Below the pieces are notes generated by a model, which was given only the letters and a program-made list of their open reading frames with translations, searched no databases and was not told where the DNA came from. A program made the translations under genes and the position numbers. 64,000 bases of DNA from Anisus vortex (Eukaryota > Mollusca > Gastropoda > Planorbidae): NCBI GenBank assembly GCA_949126835.1, contig CASBPS010000114.1, positions 1-64,000 of the forward strand, in the 5' to 3' direction. Shown here piece after piece: positions 23,410 through 35,207 of the stretch; position 1 is the stretch's first letter; each line of letters begins with the position of its first letter.

Positions 23410-24110
23410 TCTTGATAAAATAAGTATAAATGAAGACTAAAACACACATATAAAACTTTAAGCATTATAAGGAGAAACGCATGATTAAATTGAAGTTATC
23501 ACATTTCGTATAATGTATTTTATTAACAAATGAATGTTAATTAAGGGAATAGTTCAGCATATAGAAAACCAATATGTGAGATTTACTTCTATTATTTATT
23601 TATTTTTGTCTTTCACTGTGAATGTTTTTATTGTATTATTTACTATGTGGCTAATACAATATTGTTTTTATATTGTTGTTGCCTTTATATTACATAGTTA
23701 GTTGTATGTGTTATGCATTGACCATCTTTAAAGGCCAACTGAAGAAGTTTTTTCTCAAAGTGCTGATATTTGGAATAGCCTCGTACAGAAGTGACGTTTT
23801 GAAGAGAAACAAAAATAGATCCATGACTCACGAAAACCTGTATTTGACCATTTAGTTAGATAACTAAAAACAGGGTAAAGATACATACCACAAGGTAATG
23901 GATTCAAAACACTTGGATCAAATATACACAATAGTATAACCAATTTTCTAGTAACAAGTTTAATATTATAATATTATTTGATTTTATTATCTTTAAAATT
24001 ATGAATACACTATTAACTATCAACTGTTATCTTAATTTTGATAAAATTCACTTGGTCTTCTTTTTTTTTTTCTGGCCATCTACACTGTAATAAAAAATAT
24101 AAAGCACCTA
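23410..24110. other. Intergenic, no gene seen
   Basis: AT-rich, with a T-run near 24,061. No domain-bearing frame was found. Confidence 0.45.
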
Positions 24111-24114
24111 ATTA

Positions 24115-24320
24115 GACTGGAGGCCAAGGTGGCTCTAAGTGTCCTGAATTCGAGGCTAGCATTGGTTTCCGGATCTCAATGGTGTCACTGAGTCTACCCA
24201 GCTCTGATGGGTACACAACTTTGTTTCGGTTAAAGTAAAGGCGGTTGGGCTTGTGCTGGTTACACAATACTCTAGTATGTCGTGGCCTCCGAAACCGGTG
24301 AACGCTGCTTAACTTTTGTG
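24115..24320 (+). mobile_element. Diverged tRNA-type SINE
   Basis: GGAGGCCAAGGTGGCTCTAAG, then CCTGAATTCGAGGCTAGC (box-B-like) and a body TGTCACTGAGTCTACCCAG, GTAAAGTAAAGGCGGTTGGG, GTGAACGCTGCT. The body matches the SINE at 47.34-47.61 kb. Confidence 0.55.
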
Positions 24321-24644
24321 CGACAATTTCGATTACACAAATATAGCCATTTATGAGCTGTAGATATCTTTGGCAGAAAGAATCCAAACTGGACTGAAGA
24401 GTAAATCAAACACTGAAATAGACAAACTGCTTTCCTCCACATCATTGCTAAACTAATGAAGTGTCTTTCAAAAATTGTTGAAATAAAATAAATATTAAAA
24501 TTATACTGTGGAATAAGTAAATTGTTTTAAACCCTATGACTAACTGCGCATTGTAATAGACTGTTAATGTGTTGAAGTTCCAAGATAGACATTTGGGTTC
24601 AATATATAGTATTACTAGGGTCTTTGCGCAACTTTTAGCTAGTG

Positions 24645-24853
24645 CAGGGTTAGACAACTCTTCCATACTAGTGTGCCCAAGTAGGATTTCTGATCCATTC
24701 AGCGTGCCAACATTCTAAAAGTCACTCCTTTAATGGCACTCGTTTATCTAATAGAAGATACTTGAATTGCCTTTTATGGAGTTCGTCTGAGTGCCATTGA
24801 AAATGGCTCTACTTGTCAAGTCTGGCGCGTGTGCCATATGTTGCCGACCCCTG
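24645..24853 (+). mobile_element. hAT-type MITE, 209 bp
   Basis: Starts CAGGGTTAGACAAC and ends GTTGCCGACCCCTG, giving hAT-like inverted ends (CAGGGxTxGxCAAC). The flanks AGCTAGTG (24,637-24,644) and ATCTAGTG (24,854-24,861) match at 7 of 8 positions, as expected for an aged 8-bp hAT target duplication. It has no coding sequence. Confidence 0.75.
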
Positions 24854-25227
24854 ATCTAGTGTCTATGTTAAAATGCACTAATTAGCCTAAGTTCAATATC
24901 TACATGACTGTAGAGCAACAGTAAGTTTGATGACAATGATATGACTACACGCTGAATAGTGTAGTTTTTTTTCTGATCGAGCTATAATGCCTGCATCGTT
25001 TCTTCACATATCGTACTTTTTTAAAAAGTCTTTATGTCTATGTTAACTCTACTTCCCAAGGGATTGTGTTGACTACGTATTACACAGCCCACTGCCCCAT
25101 GACTCTAGAAATAGTTAGCACTAATGGACACAGCCAAAGATAGAAATATACCAATACATACCTGGATATATACTATATACCTAAGACTTCCGGAATTTAT
25201 TGTATTGTTCTTATATTATCTCAACTT

Positions 25228-25700
25228 ATCTTATATGTTACAGACGATTATAATACGCTTATCTGTGGTTTGGGTCTAGACTAGCATTTTGATTAGTGTT
25301 TAAAAAATGTTGTTACTGTTTGTTCAGGCAATGCATGCCATGCCCGTATGCTACTCGGAAAGATATAATACTTTCCATGTTGTTGCATATAGGGTGATAA
25401 ATATGTTTTTCTCTTATCATTGTTACAGAAATTTATTGTGTTAGAGTTATTGTAGTTATAGTTTAAACGCTATATGTATTATAGCTACTTTACTCTTTGT
25501 TCTTCTTTTTTCTAGTGTCCTCTTGTGTTTCTATGTTTAATGATGTAACTATTGGTTTTACTCTTGTCAGTTGTGAATATTCGCTAGTAACGAACCTTGC
25601 ATATATGTTCTAGATTTGTTGTCAATTTTTTTTATGTTTTCTTTAGTTGATGGGTGCCAGATAGAAGATACATAATCTAGTATAGGTCTAACTAATTATA
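25228..25700 (-). mobile_element. LINE 3-prime end fragment (ATAAG-tail family)
   Basis: Reverse-strand match to the 56.7-kb fragment: CCGAGTAGCATACGGGCATGG (25,350s), then CCTGAACAAACAGT and a decayed tail near 25,230. Upstream RT-like sequence continues to about 25,690. Many stops are present. Confidence 0.5.
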
Positions 25701-26085
25701 TATATTATTTTATCACACTTTTTTTTAAAGTTGCATATTATGAAGCCACTTTTAAGTAGTTTTTTTAAATAGCTTTTTTTAAGACTATCAAAATGTTTTA
25801 GTTATTATAACTCAAAACTACTTCGCATTTTTAGTTTACATAGGTCTTTACCATTTCAGATAACCCATTTCGTGCCAGACTTTTTATATTTTTTTTTTGC
25901 CATTTCTTCAACTTAAGATATTAAAGTTTCGTAAATTACTTCAATTTAAAAAAAAAAGTTAACAAAAATTAAAAGTCAAAAGCTTCTAAAACCTAAATAA
26001 TGTAATAAATAGCACAATGTATGACCATCTGTTAGCTTCACATTCAGTTTGTACATATTTATGTAATTAATACTCTTAGTTAATT

Positions 26086-26320
26086 GTGGCGGCTGGATAG
26101 CAAAGTTGACAGTGAGTTCGAATCACAAGATCGGCATCATGGTTCAACCTACGGTGTAGACTGAGATTTAAAAGAAAATAAATTAATAATAATCCACCGC
26201 CAACTTGGAGAGGAGATGGGCGTCGCCAAGTCTACCAAGCCCACTGAAAGGAGTAGACGACACGCAGTGCCCATTAGCTCACCACAACGACCGTTAAAGT
26301 TAAGGGACAAAAAAACAATA
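26086..26320 (+). mobile_element. tRNA-type SINE
   Basis: GGCGGCTGGATAGCAAAG, then a box-B-like GAGTTCGAATCAC, followed by AACCTACGGTGTAGACTGAG and a body with GGCGTCGCCAAGTCTACC. This is the A-box/B-box organisation of a tRNA-derived SINE. The small open frame starting at 26,216 lies in its body and is not supported as a gene. Confidence 0.5.
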
Positions 26321-26887
26321 ACCAAAAAAAACGAAAGAAAACAAATAACTTTTTTGTCATGCTATATTGAGAGACATTCCTTTTATAAGTCAAAGAATCA
26401 AAGACAAGACTGTTCAAGTTGTTCGTATTTTATTTGATATTTGTTTTGTAATATTAAAGATAATAGTTGGAAAAAGTGAAACTTTTATTATCATCATATA
26501 ATTTGTTAGAGAATTTATACAACCAAATCAAAATGTATTTTTTTAGTTTTTGTCTGTATCGTATTGATTGATATTTAGCCTGTCTCTTATAATTTTAGGC
26601 TGAAGTATTTGATACAATTAAAAGGTATCAGTTGTAGTTTTACTAGCTAACATATTAAGAACATTTTATAGCTATTCCAGTTTTTGTTATATGTCTTCAA
26701 CTCATGTAATGGTCAAAAGGCAATGTTATTTTTTTTTTAAATGATGCCAGTTAATATGTTAATGTATGAAGTCGATATTAACAATGTGTATTGATTATAG
26801 AAAATATGAATGGAAACAAAGTCCAAGTCTTATCTGATGAATGCAAGTATTATACAATATTATAGTGTTTACTTGCACACAGAGAGA

Positions 26888-29800
26888 TTAATTATAGTTG
26901 ATAGAATGTAGCTCAATGCCTCCATCAATGGAAATATAGTTGATGCGTTTTAGCTCTATGCGCCTTGGAAAGTCAAAGTACTTCTCAGAATCAACGTAAA
27001 TCTATAATAAAAAAGAAACAAAAAAAATAAATTAATAGTAAATGAACAGTATCATGTTGTATAGCTACATCTATGTAGCCATGTCAAGAAATCACTGCCC
27101 TATATTTAAACAATGCATGCTAGACATTTTAAAAGCAAACACAAAACGTTATTAACCAAATCCATTTAGTTGTATTACGTCTCCTGCATTGATCCTCTTC
27201 TGCAAGCCGAGACCTTCCTTGATTCCTGCCCTCCAAGTGGGCCTATCCTGCACCATGTCCTTCTAAATGTTGGGGGCAATATGGAGGTGTTTCATGTCTC
27301 TTTTGCAGAAATACGCATATCTCAGTTTTGGACGTCCAGTAAGTCTCTGTTCTTTGGCTAATGTTCCTTAGAGGATGTCCTGTGGGAGTCGACCCTATGA
27401 CATTCGATGTACATGAACTAGCCAGCTGAGTCTTCTGTTGCTGAAAAAAATGCTGATGTATTGACACCCTGCTCTTAGCAGTACCTCTGCGTTTGGGTCT
27501 ATGCGTCTGAGAGAACTGAGCTGAAAGGTATTCAGTCTCTATTCCTGCCAGGAATATGTGCACCACGTCTCACTGCCATCACAAGATGATTAATAAGCAA
27601 GTTCCTTAGACTAGTGATTTAGTGGAGCGAGTAAGCAGCGGGTTCATGCCAAAGAGCCCATGACATTAGCTATCCTACTGTTGATTTCCCCATCTAAGAG
27701 CACATCCTTTGAGATTTTTGCCCTGAGGTTGCACAACAGTGAAGCATGGCGTGACGGTATAACTTTGAGGCAATAACTGAGTTTTTCTTTGACTAATACT
27801 CGGGCCGAAATTTCGTCATTTAGAATCAAATTTATATATCAGCGTCATGTGTAGATTTGGCGACTATAGCTATATCATTGGAATATAGAAATTCCCTGAC
27901 TAGTAACATCTTTAGTTATTTTTTTAGCTCTGAGCCTATTTAGATTGAAGAGCTTTCCTGATATCCTACACTTCTGATCACAATATACATATTGCAGTAG
28001 ACACGAACAGAACATTCCAAACAATTTGAGTACAAGTACACAGCCTTGTTTAACGCTGCTTCGGACTTCATAGTGCTCTAATTGCGATGCTTTACGCTTT
28101 ATTTTGCACCTGGTATTCTCGCCAAAACGGGCGATGAAATAAAGCAGTTTTAGATGACATCATATCTTTGCTAATAGTTTGAGGATTCCACTTCTGCTGA
28201 CCATTTTAAGGTATTTGGAATAATAAAAATGTAGCAGTTGAAGGGAGGAAACCATGTCTATGGTGAATCTGCCGCTTCTGAGACTTAGATGCTAGTAGGG
28301 GAGAGTGAGGATGATTGGGCATAGTGGATATATGGGCCACCCCCTCTACAGCCCAAACAAGACATCCAGTGCAGTTCTGAACATAATGAAAAAACTCACC
28401 AATGTTGTTTCCTCTACACAAGAGGTGTTTTCCAGCACTTTTAATGGAAATTAACTTTTTTACAATCAATTTTTTTTTTTAAGTCGCTAAAGCCAGATTT
28501 TCAACCCACTCTTCTTATTCCAAGTACCACAATATGAATACTTGTCTTTGGTAAGTACAAGTTTATGTTAACTTATTCTTCATAGAACGTTTTGAAACTA
28601 CTTTTATAATAATAATTTAAAGCTTAAAGCTTTTAATCTAGGTAACTTTCTATACAACTGCTCCCTGTGGGGATGATTGGACCAGCAGTGGATCACTTAT
28701 CCCCACTGCTGCCACTTCAATGTTAATTTGTCTAAATGTTTGAAATAACGAAAAGAACATATTAAATTTTGCATTCAAACATTTGAATATATGATATAAA
28801 TGCTAATGATGCTTTTAAATATATTTTTCGCTATTTATTAGATTAATTATTATAGAATATAGGTCGTATAGTAGGCCGTAAATAGACTTTTTTTAGTTAT
28901 GACATGTATAGGGAAATTGTATTAATATTTTGAAATAGCCTTAAGTATGCCCTATACATTCTGTTTTATATATTTATACAAGCTACATTACCCGGCGTCG
29001 CCCGGGTGAAAAAAAAAGGACTGTCTGGGTTGCAGATAACAAATTTATAAACTACACTTACTGAATCAAATACTTTTAGGAAAGTAAATACATATTGTAA
29101 TAGGGTAAAAAAAATAGTCAAATATTTTTATTTAACAAAATCTATATTGCCTATAGATTTACAATGTCTTTTGTTTTTAAAAGTTTGAAAAATTAATTGT
29201 CGAAAAAAAAAAGTTAAGTCTAACTGGATAATCGAACCCTGGTCGCCCGTATAGCAGTCCATTACGTTTAACACTGAGCTATCGAAGACACATGTCCGAT
29301 GTGAAAAATTATTAGACGGTATATTGGGCTAGGCCTAGATAGGTCAGTGACACACGTGTTTTCAAATTGACCAATGGGGATCCTCGCGGGGCTTAACACT
29401 GTCTTTTTATATATTATATAGATATTTTTGGTGCATCATGCCTCGGTTTTATATACGTAAAAGAACAGCACATGGTACAACCTTGCCAGAGGAAATGAAA
29501 AAGGCAGTAGAGGCAGTGGCTAATGGAATGAAGGTGAGGGAGGCAGCCAAACAGTACAGAATACCAAGGAGCACACTACAGCACAACATAGAAAAGGTCA
29601 AAGCTGTATGTTTCATCTGGCTGAAATCATCCAACAATTCAATATGTTTGCCCTCTTGTGGGCATTAACTGCTGAAATTTAAATTCGATCTCTCGTTTTC
29701 TTCCACCTGGTAGAGATGTCGCTTGTCCAACCGTAAGCTGATTGATTTTTATAAATTATGTAACTGACTTGAATTATAATCTTACAACATCATTTTACAA

Positions 29801-32800
29801 AAAACATTTTTGCTATGTTATTTCAACAATTTAATAATACACTTTTTGTAAGTAAAACAACATACATGCATGTTTCATACTTACTGTAAGCTTGTCTTCC
29901 AGGAAAACGATCTTCATTTCAAAGATTTTACCAAACGTGAATGGAAATGGTCCTGGAATATTAATTTCCTCACTCTCTTTGTTATTTCTCCTACTTTTAC
30001 ACTTTAAAGTACTTTCAGCTTCTTCATTTGTTTCAAACTCAAATATGGCGGCAATATCCTCGTTTTCATCCTTATCACTCAGTAGTTTTACCTGGAACCT
30101 GTGACGAAAGAAAAAAAATATTTGGGTCTTTGTAGTTAAACACATGATAGTATATGAACATGAAACGATGCCCTAATAGTTAAACATATTGAATATGAAC
30201 AATAAACGATGTCCTTATAGTTAAACAGATAGTATTGTTACGAAAGTAGTTTTATTTCCATAATTATATTGGTTCTATTATTATTAATTAAAGTTCAAAA
30301 CAAATAATCTTAAACGCGAAATGTTTCCGCGTTAGGAATAAAACATGTATATGTCTAGACACTACGTCATAACAAAAAATACGTCATACGTCGCGCACGA
30401 GGGTTTGGAGATCGTTAGTCAGTTCTAGCTTGGGCGCTTTTGTGTGAGGACTGTTCTTGACCACTTTCTTAAAAGATACGTTATTTTGCTTTAGTACGAT
30501 ATAGAAGAATCTTAACTGATTTAGTTTAATCCTATAATATTGGTACCTGTATTCTGTGTTGCTGTTATATTCATAATTTCAACTTGTTTGAATAAAATTG
30601 TGTTTAATCATTCAAACAGGATTGTGGATTTCCTCTATATTAAGGTACAATTTACCTAATTCATTTCATATACTTAAAACACATCCTACGAGCCAAATAA
30701 ATATCAAATCTACTACAATAACACCAATACTAATTCTTATACAACCTTGTAGGATCCAAGAGGGATGTGAATCAAAAGAATGTATAAATATTACATTCCT
30801 AAATATAATATTATACGTCAGTAGCTGATTTCGCACGTGACAGAATATAAACATGAAAGTATAACTGAGCCATAATAACTATAAATCTGATATAATCAAT
30901 AATCTATAATACAAATTCCTTAGATCATAAGTGGATAATTGAACTGGGGCATCCTAGACCAAAGTAATTGTTCAAATAAAAGTAAAACTGAAACAATCAC
31001 TTACAGCAGAATCACAGTAATAATAATACTATTTAATAACTAGATGTTACAACAATTGATTGGGGCTCTAGCCAAAATAGATAAAAGACTGCACAGTTAT
31101 AAAGTAATTACTAAGTCATCTTATAACGAGTTGTTTATCTTCAATGATACAACGAATGCTAGCTTGTCTTGAAACATTTAAACGTATAATAACCTGAAAT
31201 ATCATACAAATTGAATTGTCCAGTATAACAATAACTGTAACTATGCCTGGCATGTGCTTCAGTGACCAGATGACCACTTGAATTGCCCGGTGTAGCTTAA
31301 CAATATGAACATGAAACGATGTCCTTACAGTTAAACAGATAGTATATGAACATGAAATGATGTCTTGTCACATCTGAGTTATTTGGTTCTCGACCAAAAG
31401 CATAACATGATGGCTAGTTTAGTGACCACAAATAAAATGATCCATTATTTATTTCATCAAAACTATATCACATAACGTTTATACCTAAAATAAACTACAT
31501 GGCTAGAATGGTGGATGTGTAAGAGCTTTTGTGCCTCTAAGCACCTGAACATGTTGGTACCTTCTTTATATAAACATGTATAACATAAGCAAATATATAT
31601 ATATAGATAAATGTATCTAGCATTTAAACAAAACGAACAGAAATACTATTTTGTAAGATGTAATATTTCCTCATTTTATATTTTAGAACTTTTCTTATAA
31701 CTTTATTTATCTAAATATTATTTATCTTTTATATTACAGACGCTCCTTCTATAAAGAAGATAATTTTATAATGTTGTTTGTATTTAATGTGGGGCCCAAA
31801 TTGTGTAAATCGTGTTTCATATAGTGGACCATCGGGACCATTGACCATCTGGACCATGTAACATGGTAGATTCAAGCCAATGTGTCTGTTGCGCCAAACT
31901 AAAGTACCAGTACTAAAATGCATAATATGATATACATGTACGAACAATAATGATAAAGTACTTACTTATTAGCAACATCAGATACAACTGCCTCTATAAC
32001 AATAGAGTTTCCAGGCTGAAGTGGGGCATTGCGCAATTTCTGAATTTTATGTAACTGATTAAAAACAAAAAGAAGAGATCCCATAAAAACCAAATGCAAT
32101 ATCTATCAATCAATTTAAGTATGTTTCTTACTTCCCTATCTTTTTCTTTTAAACAGCGCCATTTTACATATAACTTATGTATGTATATATATATTTACAT
32201 AATATACATTTATATGTATGGATGCAGCTGTATATGTATGTTTGTATGTATTATAATGTATGGGAGCGAAAAAGGCAGCGCTATATAAGAACAAACTAGA
32301 ACTAGAACATATTCTTAGATAATTCATGATAGTCAGGCATAAGGAAAGATAAATGTAATGTTATGACAACCTGCTAAAGTAAGAGTCATTGAAAACATTA
32401 TCACTATTATTCATATTATGCCAAGTATGGACAATATATAATAATTATAATTTAATAATTATGTTTATAACAAGCTACATTGCCCGGCCTTGCCCGGCTG
32501 AAAAGAAAACGGGACTGTATAAGGTGAAGATAAAAATTGTATAATCTACAATTAAAAGAACGAAGACTTTTAGAAAAATAATTTAAAATAAATATTGTAA
32601 TTGGGTAAAAAAATAGGCAAGTATTTTTATTTAACAAAAATCGAAATTACCCGTAGATTTGCAATTTCTTTTATTTTTGTATAAGTTTGAAAAAAAATTG
32701 TAGACATAAAAAGGTATAGTCCAACTGGAGAATCGAACCCGGGTCGCCCGCATAGCAGCCCGCTACGTTAACCACTGAGCTAGTATAGACACATGTCCGA

Positions 32801-32988
32801 TGTGAAAAATTATTAGACGGTATATAATATATAGGCATAGGCCTAAATAGGTCAGTGACGCACGTGTTTTCAAAATGGCCAATGGGATCCGTGGGGACAC
32901 AAACACGATCTCTCTCTATATATATAGATAAGTAAAGAAAAAATCGTTGTAATAACTTTACATTTATTAAATAACTTACATCAGGCAT
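26888..32988 (-). CDS. Galectin-like single-domain protein, four exons
   Basis: Coding exons on the minus strand are 32,988-32,980 (ATG plus two codons), 32,054-31,966, 30,098-29,885 and 27,001-26,888 (TAA), giving 141 residues. All have AG acceptors and GTAAGT-type donors; intron phases are 0, 2, 0. The protein is a galectin fold: LQPGNSIVIEAVV, KFQVKLLS, EDIAAIFEFE, PFPFTFGKIFEMKI, YFDFPRRIELKRINYISIDG. The H-x-N-x-R triad and the W-x-x-E segment that bind galactose in classical galectins are all replaced, so ordinary sugar binding is unlikely. There is no signal peptide, as usual for galectins. An AG precedes exon 1 at 33,008, suggesting an upstream noncoding exon. Introns hold a LINE, a pogo-like exon, a solo LTR and SINE-like repeats. 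A paralogue lies at 38.4-46.5 kb on the opposite strand. Confidence 0.85.
27170..27900 (-). pseudogene. Decayed LINE reverse transcriptase C-terminus
   Basis: On the minus strand, interrupted frames carry the end of the same RT type as at 2.7-3.6 kb: IVSRHASL-type thumb sequence, RRLSWLVHVHRMS, GRPKLRYAYFCKRDMK and DRPTWRAGIKEGL. Several stops and frameshifts are present. It sits in intron 3 of the minus-strand galectin gene, in the same orientation as the gene. Confidence 0.65.
28206..28760. other. Unassigned intronic sequence with GGGGATGATTGG motifs
   Basis: Part of galectin intron 3. GGATGATTGG recurs near 28,309 and 28,671. A minus-strand frame (28,469-28,206) includes NCTGCLVWAVEG, faintly like the Cys/Trp motif at the end of some pogo-type transposases. 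This is too weak to assign. Confidence 0.3.
28960..29420 (-). repeat. tRNA-headed dispersed repeat, copy 1
   Basis: On the minus strand a tRNA-like head (TAGCTCAGTGTTAAACG to GGGTTCGATTATCC, 29,225-29,285) is followed by a body ending near 28,985 in CGGGCGACGCCGGGTAATG. It is closely paralleled by 32,450-32,935 and more distantly by 50,660-51,080 (+). SINE-like; the family is not recognised. Confidence 0.6.
29438..29605 (+). pseudogene. Pogo-type transposase first exon (HTH-psq), fragment
   Basis: About 55 residues starting MPRFYIRKRTAHGT then PEEMKKAVEAVANGMKVREA and YRIPRSTLQHNIEK. This is a psq-type helix-turn-helix, the N-terminal DNA-binding domain of pogo/Tigger transposases and relatives. 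It ends at a donor-like AAAAGGTCAAAG; downstream sequence has no DDE domain. It is antisense in galectin intron 3 and is probably a transposon remnant. A host psq gene is the alternative, but there is no supporting exon nearby. Confidence 0.6.
30130..30235 (+). repeat. 39-bp minisatellite, left part
   Basis: About 2.7 units with core GAACATGAAACGATG and AGTTAAACAGATAG. It continues at 31,303-31,372 after an inserted LTR. Confidence 0.7.
30236..31302 (+). mobile_element. Probable solo LTR inside a minisatellite
   Basis: 1,067 bp from TGTTACGAAAGTAG to GTAGCTTAACA, with TG...CA ends of gypsy form and an AATAAA near 30,592. The 39-bp minisatellite continues on both sides, which marks this as an insertion. 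A clean target duplication cannot be assigned because the flanks are themselves repetitive (AGTAT versus ATATG). It lies in intron 2 of the minus-strand galectin gene. Confidence 0.5.
31303..31372 (+). repeat. 39-bp minisatellite, right part
   Basis: About 1.8 further units of the array that begins at 30,130. Confidence 0.65.
32440..32935 (-). repeat. tRNA-headed dispersed repeat, copy 2
   Basis: On the minus strand TAGCTCAGTGGTTAACG, then GGGTTCGATTCTCC and a body matching copy 1 at 28,960-29,420, ending near AACGTTGTAGCTT-type sequence at 32,475. It keeps box-A- and box-B-like motifs better than the other copies. It lies in intron 1 of the minus-strand galectin gene. Confidence 0.6.
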
Positions 32989-33009
32989 ATTAACTTTAGT
33001 TTTCAACCT

Positions 33010-33890
33010 GTTAAAAAGAAAACACAAAATTTGCAACAATGTTATAGAAACTTTTTTATAGTGTCTATTATAAAAGAAATGCTTAAGTGGCAACGATTAA
33101 AGACAATCCTTTACAAATGTCGAAACTTTAGTTTGTCAACAATTATTATAATTAATCATTAATCATTGACTCATTTAGAAATATTTTTTTTCGATGTTCA
33201 AAGAATAATGAAGCGGCTAGATTGCCGCTTTACAGTGGAAACTTTACCTTGAATGTAAAAATGTATCAGCGCTTTGTGTTTTAGCAGACACGAATTATCA
33301 ACAACAGCTTCTGTGTTTTTGTATGGAGAAAGATCAGGTTTATATAGGCAGATACTTTCACACACGTCTGCTTACTTCGTCTCAATTTCTAAATAGGAAC
33401 TTCCTTCTTTCATTTCATTGGTTGAATAATATAACAAACATTAAATTAAATGACATGTATGTATATATACAATTACAATGTTTAAAACAATATATAAGGA
33501 TAAGGAAAAAAACTACAAGAATGCACATTTTTGTAAGGTTTAACGTGATGCTTTTGGAAATTTGCCAACATTAACCTTGAGTGAGGTTCGCTTAGAACGA
33601 GGCTGAACTAAAGCTAGGAACGAGGCATCCCTCTTAGAACCGGAGAACAAACACATTTAGTGATATTTAGTGTATCCAGGTCACCAGGCTGGCTGGGTGA
33701 AAACTGTTGACGGTTCTCAGTGTGAACTCTTGCAAGGGTAGGTTGGTCTTAAAGCACAATCTGGGCTGTTATCTTCTGCTTCTCTGCATAATTGACACAT
33801 CCAGTAAATGTGGAGTCTAAACCGGTTTCTTATAGGTTCCTTTAGGTACCAGTCATAAAACTGTAAGAAATCCAAGTAAAGACAATATTT
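33010..33890. other. 5-prime flank of the minus-strand galectin gene
   Basis: No coding domain recognised. The AG acceptor at 33,008-33,009 implies that a 5-prime noncoding exon and promoter may lie here or further right; I could not place them. Confidence 0.35.
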
Positions 33891-33894
33891 AAAA

Positions 33895-34480
33895 ACTAGA
33901 ACTATTTAAGAAAAGAACTGCAATTTTCACTACTAGCGTATATTCACAACTGGCAAGAGTACAGCCAATAGTTAAATCACTAAACCTAGAAACACTAGAG
34001 GACAGAAGGGCAAAGAGTAGACCTTAAAGTACTAATAATACAGAAAGTGAATAACTTCAACTTATAAATACAACACAATAACAACCTATTGCAATGCTCA
34101 TAAAAAAAAAACTTTCATATTATATTTGCACTCTGTCTTCTCGAGTGACATACAAGCATCAGCGCCCTGGGGAGGGCAGAGGGGGACATATGCCCGGGGG
34201 CGGCACTTCCAGGGGGGGCGCAAATGCAGTCTAAATATAGCAAATATAGCACTAAACAAGCAGTTACAGTATAGAAGAGGGCGGCGCTGAAACTTTTGCC
34301 CTGGGGCGCCACATAAGATTGTAAAGGTTCTGACAAGCATATAATGGGCTGGCTAAAGAAACCAGGAAAACCAGTAACTTAACATCACTGATCAAAATGC
34401 AATATTAGACTCAGACCTTAAATGTGCGTAAGACCCAATCACCTTCATCATATAATGAGCGTCTGTAATATGTAAAGCTA
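33895..34480 (+). mobile_element. LINE 3-prime fragment interrupted by a hAT MITE
   Basis: Matches the 56.7-kb fragment: ATATTCACAACTGGCAAGAG, AAATCACTAAACCTAGAAAC, GGACAGAAGGGCAAAGAG, then TAATGGGCTGGC and GGAAAACCAGTAACTTAACA, ending near GAGCGTCTGTAAT. A 173-bp hAT-type MITE (34,160-34,332) sits within it. Confidence 0.65.
34160..34332 (+). mobile_element. hAT-type MITE, 173 bp, perfect 8-bp target duplication
   Basis: Starts CAGCGCCCTGGGG and ends AAAGGTTCTG, i.e. CAG...CTG. It is flanked by perfect direct repeats ACAAGCAT at 34,152-34,159 and 34,333-34,340. It is far more GC-rich than its surroundings and splits a LINE whose intact relative is at 56.9 kb. It has no coding capacity. Confidence 0.85.
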
Positions 34481-34573
34481 GCATATATGTGCCCAATTCT
34501 CCAAACCGGTTAAAAGTAATGTTCAAATACACTGCAACTACCCATGCAGTTATAATGATCTGGATCTTTAGAA

Positions 34574-34858
34574 TTATCCACATCCAAACACCTTTAAAAC
34601 CACAGAGGCGGCTATTAAAATTTTGCATTTGCCTTCTTCTGGTTCTGCAACATAGAGAAGTGCTGAACGTTCGTTTGTCCTAAGATGCAGTGAGGAGAAT
34701 TTCCATAGCTTCTCAGTTTTGTTGTAGGCATGTATGGCAGTGCAGTTGGATACCTCACCCATGAATCTACACCACCGTCTCTGGAGACGACGATATGTTA
34801 CTTTGCAAGTCTGTAGCCTACAGTGATATTTAATTTCAAAGCTTAGTTTAGCTGCCAT
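34574..34858 (-). CDS. Possible first coding exon, PH-like domain start
   Basis: An open frame from ATG at 34,856-34,858 beginning MAAKLSFEIKYHCRLQTCK, then YRRLQRRWCRF, a pattern reminiscent of the first strands of PH domains in adaptor proteins (K/R-rich, R-R-W-C). It continues through AIHAYNKTEKLWKFSSLHLR, and possible donors (AAAGGTGTTT) lie near its end. The frame stops at 34,574. No downstream exon was found on this strand; LINE and MITE sequence follows. It could be an orphaned exon, a pseudogene piece or chance. Function is unknown. Confidence 0.3.
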   Translation of the reverse strand: MAAKLSFEIKYHCRLQTCKVTYRRLQRRWCRFMGEVSNCTAIHAYNKTEKLWKFSSLHLRTNERSALLYVAEPEEGKCKILIAASVVLKVFGCG

Positions 34859-34977
34859 TTTATCTATATACACATTATATAGTTAGAATTATATCTAAAT
34901 ACACTTATTGTTAAATCAACGTATACGTTTTAATGTTATTCCACATACGCAAATTGCATCGTAAATATTGTCTTGTT

Positions 34978-35045
34978 CAGGCGGTGGCAACCTTCGGCAT
35001 GCGTAATATCCTTAGGTTGTCGACACCTGAGTTTAAAGGCTTTTT
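34978..35045 (+). mobile_element. hAT-type end fragment
   Basis: CAGGCGGTGGCAACCTTCGGC resembles hAT termini. No partner end was identified. Confidence 0.35.
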
Positions 35046-35207
35046 CGTATACTGCCATGTTTCTTACACACAAATAACAATAACGAGAAATAGAGGTTCG
35101 GAATGAAGAATAATCTTGTGTTTCAATGTAGGTTAACAGATTAATAATAACAGTTAACTGTCTATTTACATTTTAAAAATCAAATTACGGTGTAAAGAAT
35201 ACTGGAA

